Assembly (NCBI RefSeq): GCF_900177795.1
Contig: NZ_FXWJ01000004.1
Location: 514,918 to 578,917, forward strand
Direction of reading: 5' to 3'
From: Plantibacter elymi (nom. nud.)
Lineage (GTDB): Bacteria > Actinomycetota > Actinomycetes > Actinomycetales > Microbacteriaceae
Length of the DNA: 64,000 nucleotides
Shown: positions 1 to 8,956 of the stretch, one piece after another
How the letters are laid out: each line of letters starts with the position of its first letter
Position numbering within the stretch: the first letter of the stretch is position 1
Made by a program: the position numbers and the translations under genes
Notes under the pieces: model-generated
What the model was told of the DNA's origin: nothing
The model's input: the letters and a program-made list of their open reading frames with translations, nothing else
The model's database searches: none

Positions 1-1314
1 GGCGGCGCGGACGGGATCGAGCAACCCTGCCATCCCCGCTGCGGCGAGCGCCCCGAAACGCACGACGGCCTCGCCGGCGGAGACGGCGTGCTCGTGTGCG
101 GAGACCGCCTGCTCGATCCCCGTCGTCAGATCAGCGAGCGCGAGGGATCGGGAGAGGCCGAGCCGCCGTGCGGGTGCCGCCGCGATCACCGCCTCGACCG
201 CCCGATCGACGCCCGTCTCCGTGTCCCCCTCGGCCGCCGCGAGGAGGAGGACGGGCCGTCCGTCCTGCTCGGCGACGAAGAGCGAGCCCGGGCTGAGCGT
301 CTCGGCCCGTTCCAGCTCGGTGAGGAGCGCCTCGCGCCCTTCGGTCGGCCCGGAGCAGACGCCGACACGAACCGCTCCGGTCGGCAACGGCGTACCGAGC
401 TGTTCGGCGACCTCGCGCGCCGCAGTGGTCTGTCCGGCGCGGAGCAGCTGCCAGACACCGGTGCGCAGCGAGCGCCCCACCCGTCCGAGCGCGCCGCCCT
501 GCTCGAGGGTGAGCCCGGCGATGGCGACGACGGAGGTCACGACGCTCTGGGCCGCGGCGTCCAACGGGCCGTCGGTCCCGGCGATGGCGAGGACACCCCG
601 CAGGTCCCCGCGCCGACCGAGGGTCTGCAGCGACACCGTCCGGGTTCGGTTCGCGAGCGTCGCCCCCGACCGCTGTCCGCGGCTCAGGAGCATGGTGGCC
701 TCACCGGCCACCCGCTCCAGGAGGCGCTCGGTCTCGGGACCGGCGGAGGGCCCGTCGCCCGCGATCGCCACCGGCGTCGCATGCGCGTCGAAGAGCACGA
801 CCCAGGCACCGAGCGACCGCGCGAGTTCGGTGACGACGGCGGCCGTCACGTCGGGTCGGAGTGCGGCGAACGCGATGGCGCGCTGGGCTCCCAGTGCCCA
901 GGCGTCCCTCGCCCGCGCCGCCTCGGTGAGGAGGTCGGCCGCGTACCGGATGACGGCGATGAACGGCGTACGGTACGGGACCTCGATGAGCGGCATCCCG
1001 TGCGCCGCGCAGGCCTCGGCGAGTTCCGGCGGTGTCCCTGCCGTGATCACCTCGGTGCCGAACCCCAGTCCGGCGACACCGGCGTCGGCGAGGCGGGCGA
1101 CGTACGCCTCGACCTGCGTCGTCGAGACCGCGGTCCCGAACTGCGTACCCGTGGTGAGCAGCACCTGGTCGGCGAGGAGGAAGGGCGTGGGGTCCGGCAG
1201 GTCGGACCCGGACACCCAGGCGACCTGCCGGTCGAGCGCGCCCTCGGTCCCGGCCACCACGAGCTTCAGGCCGAGCGCACGGTGGTCGAGGAGGTCCTGC
1301 AGCGTCGGTGCCAT
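1..1314 (-). CDS. PucR family transcriptional regulator (3' end cut by window)
   Basis: The reverse strand is open from an ATG at 1314 to the window edge (438 codons, no stop). The first ~125 residues begin MAPTLQDLL and contain the GTDLPDPTPFLL-like segment (here SGSDLPDPTPFLL) typical of the PucR N-terminal ligand-sensing domain. A longer middle region rich in Ala/Leu follows. The C-terminal PucR helix-turn-helix lies beyond position 1, so DNA binding cannot be seen here. It is divergent from gabT. PucR-type regulators are known to control GABA use in other actinobacteria (GabR of Corynebacterium), so it is probably the activator of the putrescine/GABA genes; that link is inference from position. 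Confidence 0.85.
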   Translation of the reverse strand, partial: MAPTLQDLLDHRALGLKLVVAGTEGALDRQVAWVSGSDLPDPTPFLLADQVLLTTGTQFGTAVSTTQVEAYVARLADAGVAGLGFGTEVITAGTPPELAEACAAHGMPLIEVPYRTPFIAVIRYAADLLTEAARARDAWALGAQRAIAFAALRPDVTAAVVTELARSLGAWVVLFDAHATPVAIAGDGPSAGPETERLLERVAGEATMLLSRGQRSGATLANRTRTVSLQTLGRRGDLRGVLAIAGTDGPLDAAAQSVVTSVVAIAGLTLEQGGALGRVGRSLRTGVWQLLRAGQTTAAREVAEQLGTPLPTGAVRVGVCSGPTEGREALLTELERAETLSPGSLFVAEQDGRPVLLLAAAEGDTETGVDRAVEAVIAAAPARRLGLSRSLALADLTTGIEQAVSAHEHAVSAGEAVVRFGALAAAGMAGLLDPVRAA

Positions 1315-1470
1315 GGCGTGAGTCTACGCATGGATGCCGAATCGTCCAACCGATGCCAGTTGCATGTACAGACTGTCGACTGCCTCGACGCGGACCGCTG
1401 CCTAGCCTGGGTGCACTGCTCGCGGACGACCTCGGCGCCCCCGCCGGACGCGGCAGCCGAAGGAGTACCG
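1315..1470 (+). promoter_or_regulatory. Divergent control region pucR-type regulator / gabT
   Basis: This 156-bp gap separates the two divergent starts. On the plus strand TAGCCT (1403-1408) is a candidate -10 box, and AAGGAG (1460-1465) is a good ribosome binding site 5 nt before the gabT ATG. The segment 1358-1385 contains GTACAGACTGTCGAC, where a regulator might bind, but no long palindrome is clear. Confidence 0.35.
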
Positions 1471-2835
1471 ATGACGAGCAGCACCGCAGCCCCCGCGCCC
1501 TCCATCCTCGGCGGACCCTCGCTCCCCCAGGAACGTCGCCTCGTCACCGCCATCCCCGGACCGATCTCCGAGGAACTCATGGCCCGGAAGCACGCCGCGG
1601 TCGCGTCCGGCGTCGGCACCACGATGCCGGTGTTCGCGGCCGGCGCGGGCGGTGGCGTCCTCGTCGACGTCGACGGCAACTCCCTGATCGACCTCGGGTC
1701 CGGCATCGCCGTGACCGGCGTGGGCAACAGCAACCCGCGCGTCGTCGAGGCCGTCACCCGACAGCTGCAGGAGTTCACCCACACCTGCTTCACCATCACC
1801 CCCTACGACTCCTACGTCGAGGTCGCCGAGGCGCTCAACCGCCTGACCCCCGGCGACCACGCGAAGCGCACGGCACTGTTCAACTCGGGCGCCGAAGCGG
1901 TCGAGAACGCGGTGAAGATCGCCCGCAGCCACACGAAGAAGCAAGCGGTCGTCGCCTTCGACCACGCGTACCACGGCCGCACGAACCTGACCATGGCCCT
2001 CACCGCCAAGTCCATGCCCTACAAGAGCGGCTTCGGCCCCTTCGCCTCCGAGGTGTACCGCGCACCGCTGTCCTACCCCTTCCGCGACGGTGGACTGACC
2101 GGCCCCGAGGCGGCGCAGCGCGCGATCACCCAGATCGAGAAGCAGATCGGCGCAGACAACCTCGCGGCGATCATCATCGAACCCATCCAGGGCGAGGGCG
2201 GCTTCATCGTCCCGGCGGACGGCTTCCTGCCGGCCCTGCTCGACTGGGCCCGCGCGAACGACGTCGTCTTCATCGCCGACGAGGTGCAGACCGGCTTCGC
2301 CCGCACGGGTGCGATGTTCGCATCCGAGCACTTCGACATCGTGCCCGACCTCATCATCACCGCCAAGGGCATCGCCGGCGGTCTGCCGCTCTCCGCCGTC
2401 ACCGGACGCGCGGAGATCATGGACGCCCCGCACGCCGGCGGCCTCGGCGGCACCTACGGCGGCAACCCGCTCGCCTGTGTCGCCGCCCTGGCGGCCATCG
2501 AAGCGTACGAGGAGGAGGACCTCGCAGCCTCGGCCCGGGCGATCGAAACCCGCATCGCCGACCGCTTCACCGCGGCGCAGGCCTCTGACCCCCGCATCGG
2601 CGACATCCGCGGGCGCGGCGCCATGATGGCGGTCGAGTTCGTCGACCCAGCCACCGGCGAGCCCGACGCCGCCCTCACAGCACGCGTCGCCAAGGCCGCC
2701 CACCAGGCCGGGGTCATCGTCCTCACCTGCGGCACCTACGGCAACGTGGTCCGCTTCCTCCCGCCACTGACCATCCCCCTCGGGCTGCTCGACGAAGGAC
2801 TCGACGTCCTCCTCGAGGCGCTCGCCGCGAACTGA
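1471..2835 (+). CDS. gabT: 4-aminobutyrate aminotransferase
   Basis: This class III PLP-dependent aminotransferase (454 aa) transfers the amino group of GABA to 2-oxoglutarate, giving succinate semialdehyde. The large-domain motifs are clear: NSGAEAVENAVKIAR, the PLP-Asp segment IADEVQTGFARTG, and the Schiff-base lysine in IITAKGIAGGLPLSAV (about K299). The C-terminal GTYGNVVRFLPPLTI is characteristic of GabT. The reading frame is open far upstream, but the ATG at 1471 has an AAGGAG site and matches the family length. It is the first gene of a run with a SSADH, an amine oxidase, a Usp and a permease, which supports a GABA/putrescine role over other class III activities. Confidence 0.93.
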   Translation: MTSSTAAPAPSILGGPSLPQERRLVTAIPGPISEELMARKHAAVASGVGTTMPVFAAGAGGGVLVDVDGNSLIDLGSGIAVTGVGNSNPRVVEAVTRQLQEFTHTCFTITPYDSYVEVAEALNRLTPGDHAKRTALFNSGAEAVENAVKIARSHTKKQAVVAFDHAYHGRTNLTMALTAKSMPYKSGFGPFASEVYRAPLSYPFRDGGLTGPEAAQRAITQIEKQIGADNLAAIIIEPIQGEGGFIVPADGFLPALLDWARANDVVFIADEVQTGFARTGAMFASEHFDIVPDLIITAKGIAGGLPLSAVTGRAEIMDAPHAGGLGGTYGGNPLACVAALAAIEAYEEEDLAASARAIETRIADRFTAAQASDPRIGDIRGRGAMMAVEFVDPATGEPDAALTARVAKAAHQAGVIVLTCGTYGNVVRFLPPLTIPLGLLDEGLDVLLEALAAN

Positions 2836-2850
2836 CGCCCCGCCCGCCGC

Positions 2851-2960
2851 TTCCTGAGCTTGTCGAAGGGCCGCCCTTCGACAAGCTCAGGGACCGAGGC
2901 GGCCCCCGCCCTCCGACAAGCTCAGGGACCGATGTGATCGTCCCCGAGCTTGTCGAGGGG
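2851..2960. repeat. Cluster of four RptA intergenic repeat units
   Basis: Four copies or near copies of the 22-bp unit GGTCCCTGAGC-TTGTCGAAGGG lie between gabT and gabD: 2852-2870 (+), 2874-2895 (-), 2909-2930 (-, one change) and 2941-2960 (+, diverged). The first two units face each other, so a transcript could fold TTGTCGAAGGG on CCCTTCGACAA; this may act as an intercistronic hairpin. The same unit recurs at 4724, 6135-6354, 38110, 59767 and 63967. Confidence 0.9.
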
Positions 2961-3016
2961 CATGCACGCTGAAACACTGTGACCGACGGCACCGACACCA
3001 CCAAGGAGCTCCACCC

Positions 3017-4483
3017 ATGACCGATGCACGTGAAACCGATCTGCTCGCCAAGGTCCCGAACGGCCTGTTCATCGGAGGCGTCTGGCGCGACGCGACGGAG
3101 GGCGCGACGCTCGACGTGAGCGACCCGTCCACCGGCGACGTCATCAAGACGATCGCGGACGCCTCGGTCGCCGACGGCACCGCGGCCCTCGACGCAGCCG
3201 TCGCCGCTCAGGACGAGTGGGCGGCGACCGCTCCCCGCACCCGCTCCAACATCCTCCGGAAGGCCTTCGACCTCCTCCAGGAGCGTCGCGAGGAGTTCGC
3301 CCTCCTCATGACGCTGGAGATGGGCAAGCCGCTCGCCGAGGCGAACGGCGAGGTCACCTACGGTGGTGAGTTCCTCCGCTGGTTCTCCGAGGAGGCCGTC
3401 CGCATCTCCGGACGCTACGGGTCGAACCCCGAGGGCACCGGCATGATGACCGTCTCGCAGCACCCCGTCGGGCCGTGCTTCCTCATCACCCCGTGGAACT
3501 TCCCCCTCGCGATGGCGACCCGCAAGATCGCCCCGGCGCTCGCCGCCGGCTGCACGGTCGTCGTCAAGCCCGCCGAGCTCACGCCGCTCACGACCCTGTA
3601 CTTCGTGAAGCTGCTCGAGGACGCCGGGCTCCCCGCCGGCGTCGTGAACGTCATCACCACCTCCAGCTCCTCCGCAGTGTCCGGCCCGATCATCGCCGAC
3701 CCGCGGCTCCGCAAACTGAGCTTCACGGGCTCGACGGCCGTCGGTCAGAAGCTCATCGAGCAGTCCGCGAAAAACGTCCTCCGCACCTCGATGGAGCTCG
3801 GCGGCAACGCCCCGTTCGTCGTGTTCGAGGACGCCGACCTCGACAAGGCCGTCGAGGGCGCGATGGCCGCCAAGTTCCGCAACATCGGACAGGCGTGCAC
3901 CGCAGCGAACCGCTTCATCGTCCACCGCGACGTCGCGGACGAGTTCGCGAAGCGCGTCACTGACAAGGTCAACGCGTTCCGCATCGGTCGTGGCACCGAG
4001 GACGGCGTGACGATCGGCCCGCTCATCGACGACCGCGCGGTCGCGAAGGCGAAGACCCTCGTGGGCGACGCCGTCGAGCGCGGCGCCGAGGTCCTCATCG
4101 GCGGCGAGGCCGTCGACGGACCGGGCACCTTCTTCCAGCCGACGGTTGTCACCGGCGTCGTGCCGGGGTCCGACATCCTCCGCGAGGAGATCTTCGGCCC
4201 GGTCCTCGCGATCGTGCCGTTCGACGACGAGGACGAGGCCGTGCGGCTCGCGAACGACACCGAGTACGGGCTCGTCTCCTACGTGTTCACCACCGACCTC
4301 GCCCGCGGACAGCGCATGATCGGCCGCCTGCAGACCGGCATGATGGGCCTCAACGTCGGCGTCATCTCGAACGCCGCAGCTCCGTTCGGTGGTGTCAAGC
4401 AGTCGGGCATCGGACGCGAAGGCGGACTCGAGGGCATCCACGAGTACCTGTACACGAAGTACACCATGACGCCCATCGGCTGA
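3017..4483 (+). CDS. gabD: NAD(P)-dependent succinate-semialdehyde dehydrogenase
   Basis: This aldehyde dehydrogenase superfamily protein (488 aa) oxidises succinate semialdehyde from GabT to succinate. The motifs are all in place: TPWNFPLAMATRKIAPALAAG (cofactor Asn), the FTGSTAVGQ Rossmann turn, catalytic Glu about E260 in MELGGNAPF and nucleophile about C294 in GQACTAANR, with the usual 34-residue spacing. The start has AAGGAG 10 nt upstream. It is the only aldehyde dehydrogenase in the cluster, so it might also oxidise the 4-aminobutanal produced by the downstream amine oxidase. Family assignment is firm; exact substrate rests on the gabT neighbour. Confidence 0.9.
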   Translation: MTDARETDLLAKVPNGLFIGGVWRDATEGATLDVSDPSTGDVIKTIADASVADGTAALDAAVAAQDEWAATAPRTRSNILRKAFDLLQERREEFALLMTLEMGKPLAEANGEVTYGGEFLRWFSEEAVRISGRYGSNPEGTGMMTVSQHPVGPCFLITPWNFPLAMATRKIAPALAAGCTVVVKPAELTPLTTLYFVKLLEDAGLPAGVVNVITTSSSSAVSGPIIADPRLRKLSFTGSTAVGQKLIEQSAKNVLRTSMELGGNAPFVVFEDADLDKAVEGAMAAKFRNIGQACTAANRFIVHRDVADEFAKRVTDKVNAFRIGRGTEDGVTIGPLIDDRAVAKAKTLVGDAVERGAEVLIGGEAVDGPGTFFQPTVVTGVVPGSDILREEIFGPVLAIVPFDDEDEAVRLANDTEYGLVSYVFTTDLARGQRMIGRLQTGMMGLNVGVISNAAAPFGGVKQSGIGREGGLEGIHEYLYTKYTMTPIG

Positions 4484-4595
4484 CCCGCCTCGGTCGGCAC
4501 GACGGAAACCGTCGCCGATCACCGATCCGACCGGCGACCTCGCCATCCGCGGTTCCATCCGACCACCGGATCCGCCATACTCGACTATCGGCGCC

Positions 4596-4745
4596 GGTCC
4601 CGAGCACCACACGGGCCCGACAGCACCACCCCGGCCCGCGAGCACCACCCGACAGCACCACCACCCGGTCCCCGAGCACCACCCGGTACCGACAGCACCA
4701 CCCAGGCCCCCGAGCATCACCCCGGTCCCTGAGCTTGTCGAAGGG
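4596..4745. repeat. Decayed/expanded RptA-derived GAGCACCAC array plus one full RptA
   Basis: The gap between gabD and the amine oxidase holds about seven short units built on GGTCCC(C)GAGCACCACC or CCGACAGCACCACC (4596-4723), followed by one intact RptA copy (4724-4745). The short units share the GGTCCCxGAGC left half of RptA, but the TTGTCGAAGGG right half is replaced by ACCACC. No open frame of interest was seen across the gap. Confidence 0.8.
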
Positions 4746-4766
4746 CCACGAACAGGAAGACACCTC

Positions 4767-6125
4767 ATGAGCGCTATCGAACGCGACGTCGTCATCATCG
4801 GCGCCGGGGCCTCCGGGCTCACGGCCGCCACCAAGCTCCGCGCGGCGGGCCTGTCCGTCGCCGTCCTCGAGGCGCGCGACCGCGTCGGTGGTCGCCTCTG
4901 GACGAACCACATCGACGGAGCCATGCTCGAGCTGGGCGGCCAGTGGGTCTCCCCCGACCAGACCGCGCTGCTCGCCACGCTCGAGGAGCTCGGACTCGAC
5001 ACCTACTCCCGCTACCGCGAGGGCGACAGCGTCTACGTCAACGCCGAAGGCGTGCGCACCCGCTTCACGGGCGACATCTTCCCCGTCGCCGAGTCGACCG
5101 CGGCCGAGATGGAGCGACTCATCACCCTGCTCGACGAGCTCGTGGAGCAGGTCGGCGTCACCGAGCCGTGGGCGCACGCTCGGGCGAAGGAGTACGACCG
5201 CATCTCGTGGAGCGCCTGGCTCGCCGAGCAGACGGACGACGTCGAGGCGCGCGACAACATCGCCCTGTTCATCGCCGCCGCGATGCTCACGAAGCCCTCC
5301 CACTCCTTCTCGCTCCTGCAGGCGCTCCTCATGGCGGCGTCCGCCGGCAGCTTCACCCACCTCGTCGAGGCCGACTTCATCCTCGACAAGCGCGTCGTCG
5401 GCGGTCTGCAGCAGGTCCCGATCAAGCTCGCCGAGGCCCTCGGCGACGACGTCCACCTGTCCTCGCCCGTGCGTCGTCTCGAGTGGTCCGAGGGCGGTGT
5501 CTCGGCCGAGGCGGACAGCGTGACGGTCAACGCGCGGTACGCGATCGTCGCCGTCCCGCCGAACCTCTACTCCCGCATCGACTTCCAGCCGCCGCTGCCG
5601 CGCCTCAGCCACCAGATGCACCAGCACATGTCGCTCGGGCTCGTCATCAAGGTCCACGCCGTGTACGAGACGCCGTTCTGGCGCGAGGACGGCCTCTCGG
5701 CGACCGCGTTCAGCCCGTACGAGCTCGTCCACGAGGCCTACGACAACACGAACCACGAGGACCCGCGCGGCACGCTCGTCGGGTTCGTCTCGGACGAGCG
5801 CGCCGACGAGGTCTTCAAGCTGAGCGCCGAGGAGCGCCGCGAGCGGATCCTCACCTCGCTGTCGCACTACTACGGCGAGCAGGCCCTCTCCCCCGTCGTC
5901 TACTACGAGAGCGACTGGGGCAGCGAGGAGTGGACGCGAGGCGCGTACGCGGCGAGCTTCGACCTCGGTGGCCTCTCGCGCTACGGCGCCATGCAGTCGA
6001 CGCCGGTCGGTCCGATCTTCTGGTCGACGAGCGACCTCGCCGCCGAGGGCTACCAGCACGTGGACGGCGCGATCCGCAAGGGCGCCGACACCGCGGAGGC
6101 GATCATCGCCCGCCACCAGGCGTAA
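4767..6125 (+). CDS. Flavin monoamine oxidase family protein, probable putrescine oxidase
   Basis: This FAD-dependent amine oxidase (452 aa) has the dinucleotide motif VIIGAGASGLTAATKLRAAG at residues ~8-27, then VLEARDRVGGR and GGQWVSPDQ. The C-terminal GYQHVDGAIRKGADTAEAI closes the FAD site. It is a soluble protein without a signal peptide. In actinobacteria such enzymes oxidise putrescine (Puo) or tyramine, giving the amino-aldehyde, ammonia and H2O2. Sitting between gabD and a permease, oxidation of putrescine to 4-aminobutanal, then GABA, then succinate is the simplest reading. Tyramine or another monoamine remains possible. The start has weak GGAAGAC upstream and is fixed by the FAD motif. 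Confidence 0.85.
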   Translation: MSAIERDVVIIGAGASGLTAATKLRAAGLSVAVLEARDRVGGRLWTNHIDGAMLELGGQWVSPDQTALLATLEELGLDTYSRYREGDSVYVNAEGVRTRFTGDIFPVAESTAAEMERLITLLDELVEQVGVTEPWAHARAKEYDRISWSAWLAEQTDDVEARDNIALFIAAAMLTKPSHSFSLLQALLMAASAGSFTHLVEADFILDKRVVGGLQQVPIKLAEALGDDVHLSSPVRRLEWSEGGVSAEADSVTVNARYAIVAVPPNLYSRIDFQPPLPRLSHQMHQHMSLGLVIKVHAVYETPFWREDGLSATAFSPYELVHEAYDNTNHEDPRGTLVGFVSDERADEVFKLSAEERRERILTSLSHYYGEQALSPVVYYESDWGSEEWTRGAYAASFDLGGLSRYGAMQSTPVGPIFWSTSDLAAEGYQHVDGAIRKGADTAEAIIARHQA

Positions 6126-6134
6126 GCGTCTCCC

Positions 6135-6354
6135 GGTCCCTGAGCCTGTCGAAGGGCCTCGGTCCCTGCCCTTCGACAAGCTCAGGAACCGCGTGTCGAA
6201 GGGCGCTCCGCTCCCCGCCCACCGCCTCCGGTCCCTGAGCACCACTTCCGGTCCCTGAGCTTGTCGAAGGGCCACCCCCGTCGATACCCTGCACCAACGA
6301 AACACCCGCACACCGCCGTGCATCCTGGTCCCGGTCCCTGAGCTTGTCGAAGGG
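6135..6354. repeat. Cluster of RptA repeat units between amine oxidase and usp
   Basis: The 255-bp gap carries RptA copies at 6135-6156 (+), 6169-6190 (-, directly abutting a truncated GGTCCCTG), 6250-6271 (+) and 6333-6354 (+). A truncated GTGTCGAAGGG lies at ~6193, and a hybrid GGTCCCTGAGC-ACCACTTCC unit at 6230-6249. The last copy ends 26 bp before the usp start, so the usp promoter or ribosome binding site must lie within or just after the repeat. Confidence 0.9.
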
Positions 6355-6380
6355 CGCACCCGATCGAAAGCGAACACCAG

Positions 6381-7277
6381 ATGAGATACATCGTTGGCTA
6401 CACCGATACGCCGGCGGGACGCGACGCCCTCGCGCTCGGCATCCGGATCGCTCGGACCACCGGCGCCCGGCTCGACATCGTCCTCGTGCTCGCGAACGAG
6501 GAGCGCCCGACGATCACCCCGGCCGATCCCGGGTACGAACGGTTCCTCCGGGAGACGGCCGAACGCTGGCTCGCCGAGGCGCTCGACGCGGTCCCCGCCG
6601 ACATCACGGCCAAGACGCACCTCGTGTACGACGAGTCGTTCGCGGAGGGCCTCTTGGAGGCCTCCCGCATCCTCGAGGGCGGGCTCATCATCATCGGTGC
6701 GGCGCGCGGCGGACTCCTCGGGCGATTCACGCTCGGCAGCGTCGCGAACACGCTCCTGCATTCGGCGGTCGTCCCGGTCGCCCTCGCTCCGGTCGGCAGC
6801 CGCGACCTCCTCGACGCGCAGCCCACCGGCGGCACGGTCAGCCGGATCACCTGCGCGATCGGCACCCGTGCCGGCGCGCACCAGCTGCTCGACGCGGCCA
6901 TCGTCGTCGCCAAGAACGCGGTCATCCCGCTCCGTCTGGTGTCGCTCGTCGCACTCGACCAGCCCGAGGGCGCCGAGCACCCCGAGGCGACCGCCCGGGC
7001 CGAGTCGCACGCGGCGGAGGTCCTCGCCTACGCGACCGAGCACCTGCCGAAGGACATCGACGTGACCACCGAGATCGCCTCGGGCACCCGCATCGAGGAC
7101 GCCGTCTCGCACCTCGAGTGGAAGCCCGCGGAGATCGTGCTCGTCGGTTCCAGCCGACTCGCCACCCCCAAGCACCTCTTCCTCGGCTCCACGGCAGCGA
7201 AGATGCTGCGGGAGCTCCCCGTACCCATGGTGGTCGTTCCCCGCGACTCCGTGCTGACCCTCGGAGACCCGACATGA
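6381..7277 (+). CDS. Tandem-domain universal stress protein
   Basis: The protein (298 aa) has two UspA-like domains. Domain 1 starts MRYIVGYTDTPAGRDAL and ends with GAARGGLLGRFTLGSVANTLLHSAVVPVALAP, close to the ATP-binding G-2x-G-9x-G(S/N) pattern. Domain 2 starts near residue 155 (ITCAIGTRAGAHQLLD) and ends VLVGSSRLATPKHLFLGSTAAKMLRELPVPMVVV. The stop overlaps the start of the permease gene (ATGA), indicating translational coupling. Usp proteins fused to or coupled with amino acid permeases are common and probably regulate transport in response to ATP or energy state; that role is inferred. Confidence 0.88.
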   Translation: MRYIVGYTDTPAGRDALALGIRIARTTGARLDIVLVLANEERPTITPADPGYERFLRETAERWLAEALDAVPADITAKTHLVYDESFAEGLLEASRILEGGLIIIGAARGGLLGRFTLGSVANTLLHSAVVPVALAPVGSRDLLDAQPTGGTVSRITCAIGTRAGAHQLLDAAIVVAKNAVIPLRLVSLVALDQPEGAEHPEATARAESHAAEVLAYATEHLPKDIDVTTEIASGTRIEDAVSHLEWKPAEIVLVGSSRLATPKHLFLGSTAAKMLRELPVPMVVVPRDSVLTLGDPT

Positions 7278-8851
7278 CTCCTCCCGAAACCACCCCTCCG
7301 CGCGACGTCGCCCACCCCGAGACGACCGCGACCGGCGCCCTCTCCAAGAAGGGCCTCGGCGCCGGCACCGTCGGCCTCGTCGGCGCGATCGTCATCGGCA
7401 TCTCGTGCATCGCCCCGGCGTACACCCTGACCGGTGCCCTCGGTCCGACCGTCGCGGAGGTCGGCACCCACGTGCCGGCCATCTTCCTCGTCGGTTTCAT
7501 CCCGATGCTGCTCGTCGCCTTCGGCTACCGGGAGCTCAACAGCCGCATGCCGGACTCCGGCACCTCGTTCACCTGGGCGACGCGCGCGTTCGGCCCGTGG
7601 GTCGGTTGGATGGCCGGTTGGGGTCTCATCGCCGCGACCATCGTCGTGCTCTCGAACCTCGCGGGCATCGCGGTCGACTTCTTCTACCTGATGCTGTCGC
7701 AGATCTTCCAGAACCCCGACATCGCCGGCCTCACGTCGAACCCGTTCATCAACGTCATCACCTGTCTGGCGTTCATGCTCGGGGCGACGCTCATCTCCTA
7801 TCGCGACATGCAGACGACGCAGAAGCTGCAGTACGTGCTCGTGGGCTTCCAGTTGCTCGTGATGGTGCTGTTCGGCATCGTCGCCTTCGCGCACGTCGCG
7901 GGCGGTGACGCGTTCGACGCCCTCCCGATCTCGCTCGACTGGTTCAACCCGTTCGCCGTCGGGTCGTTCAGCGCCTTCGCCGCCGGTCTCTCGCTCTCCA
8001 TCTTCATCTTCTGGGGTTGGGACGTCACGCTGACGATGAGCGAGGAGACGAAGGGGTCGAGCTCGACGCCCGGCAAGGCCGCGACGGCCACGGTCGTCAT
8101 CATCGTCGTCCTCTACCTGTTCCTGTCGGTCGCGCTCATCAACTACGCAGGCGTCGGCGACGGCGAGTTCGGGCTCGGCAACGAGGACATCCAGGGCAAC
8201 GTGTTCTTCTCGCTCGCGGGGCCCATCCTCGGTCCGCTCGCGATCCTCGTGTCGATCGCGGTGCTGTCCTCCTCGGCCGCCTCGCTGCAGTCGACGTTCG
8301 TCTCCCCCGCGCGGACCCTGCTCGCGATGGGGCACTACGGCGCGCTGTCGCCGAAGTTCTCGAAGGTGCACCCGAAGTTCTTCACGCCCGGCTACGCGAC
8401 GATCGTCTCCAGTGTCGTCGCGTCGGTGTTCTACGCGGTCATGCGCTTCATCTCCGAGGACGTGCTCTGGGACACGATCACGACCCTCGGCATGATGATC
8501 TGCTTCTACTACGGCCTGACGGCGTTCGCGTGCGTCTGGTACTTCCGGAAGCAGTGGTTCTCGAGCGCACGGAACTTCTTCTTCCAGTTCTTCTCCCCGC
8601 TCGTCGGCGGTCTCATCCTGGGCGTGCTGTTCTTCACCACGATCATCGAGAGCGCGAACCCCGACTACGGCAGCGGGTCGAACATCGGCGGTGTCGGGCT
8701 CGTGTTCATCCTCGGCATGATCATCATCGTGGCGGGCGTCGTCATCATGCTCATCCAGGCGAAGCTCCGACCGGACTTCTTCCGCAACAAGACGCTCGCC
8801 CGCGGCATCGCCGGTGACGCGAACGAAGCGGACGCCGCCCTCCCCGAATGA
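7274..8851 (+). CDS. APC superfamily amino acid/polyamine permease
   Basis: This protein of about 525 aa has a soluble 30-residue N-terminus followed by ~12 hydrophobic segments. The first, GTVGLVGAIVIGISCIAPAYTLTGALG, carries the glycine-rich TM1 break of APC transporters; ELNSRMPDSGTSFTWATRAFGPWVGWMAGW is the TM2-TM3 signature. The ATG at 7274 overlaps the usp stop. Position in the GABA/putrescine cluster suggests proton-coupled uptake of putrescine or GABA. It ends with a charged tail (RPDFFRNKTLARGIAGDANEADAALPE region) and is followed by a strong terminator. Substrate cannot be read from sequence. Confidence 0.85.
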   Translation: MTPPETTPPRDVAHPETTATGALSKKGLGAGTVGLVGAIVIGISCIAPAYTLTGALGPTVAEVGTHVPAIFLVGFIPMLLVAFGYRELNSRMPDSGTSFTWATRAFGPWVGWMAGWGLIAATIVVLSNLAGIAVDFFYLMLSQIFQNPDIAGLTSNPFINVITCLAFMLGATLISYRDMQTTQKLQYVLVGFQLLVMVLFGIVAFAHVAGGDAFDALPISLDWFNPFAVGSFSAFAAGLSLSIFIFWGWDVTLTMSEETKGSSSTPGKAATATVVIIVVLYLFLSVALINYAGVGDGEFGLGNEDIQGNVFFSLAGPILGPLAILVSIAVLSSSAASLQSTFVSPARTLLAMGHYGALSPKFSKVHPKFFTPGYATIVSSVVASVFYAVMRFISEDVLWDTITTLGMMICFYYGLTAFACVWYFRKQWFSSARNFFFQFFSPLVGGLILGVLFFTTIIESANPDYGSGSNIGGVGLVFILGMIIIVAGVVIMLIQAKLRPDFFRNKTLARGIAGDANEADAALPE

Positions 8852-8860
8852 CCCGCTGAC

Positions 8861-8902
8861 CACGACGCCCGTCCGATGCACCGCCGTCGGACGGGCGTCG
8901 TG
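8861..8902 (+). terminator. Intrinsic terminator after the putrescine/GABA genes
   Basis: A perfect 16-bp stem CACGACGCCCGTCCGA / TCGGACGGGCGTCGTG (8861-8876 and 8887-8902) encloses a 10-nt loop. It starts 9 nt after the permease stop. There is no U-tract, as usual in high-GC actinobacteria. Confidence 0.8.
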
Positions 8903-8956
8903 CGCTCGGCGCTAGACTGTTCGCATCCCCGCCGCGTCGCAACGAAAGAGACCTCC
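8903..8956 (+). promoter_or_regulatory. purSQ promoter and leader
   Basis: TAGACT (8913-8918) is a good -10 hexamer, with its -35 falling inside the preceding terminator stem. The AAAGAG (~8945-8950) ribosome site precedes the GTG start at 8957. No PurR-like palindrome was seen. Confidence 0.5.

Noticed and set aside
1471..2835. Longer gabT reading starting at position 88
   Set aside because: The upstream part runs antisense to the PucR gene and has no aminotransferase similarity; the ATG at 1471 has a good ribosome site.
4395..7175. 926-codon open frame on the minus strand
   Set aside because: It lies antisense to gabD, the amine oxidase and usp, crosses RptA repeats and translates to Arg/Gly/Asp-rich low-complexity sequence without motifs, as usual opposite GC-rich genes.
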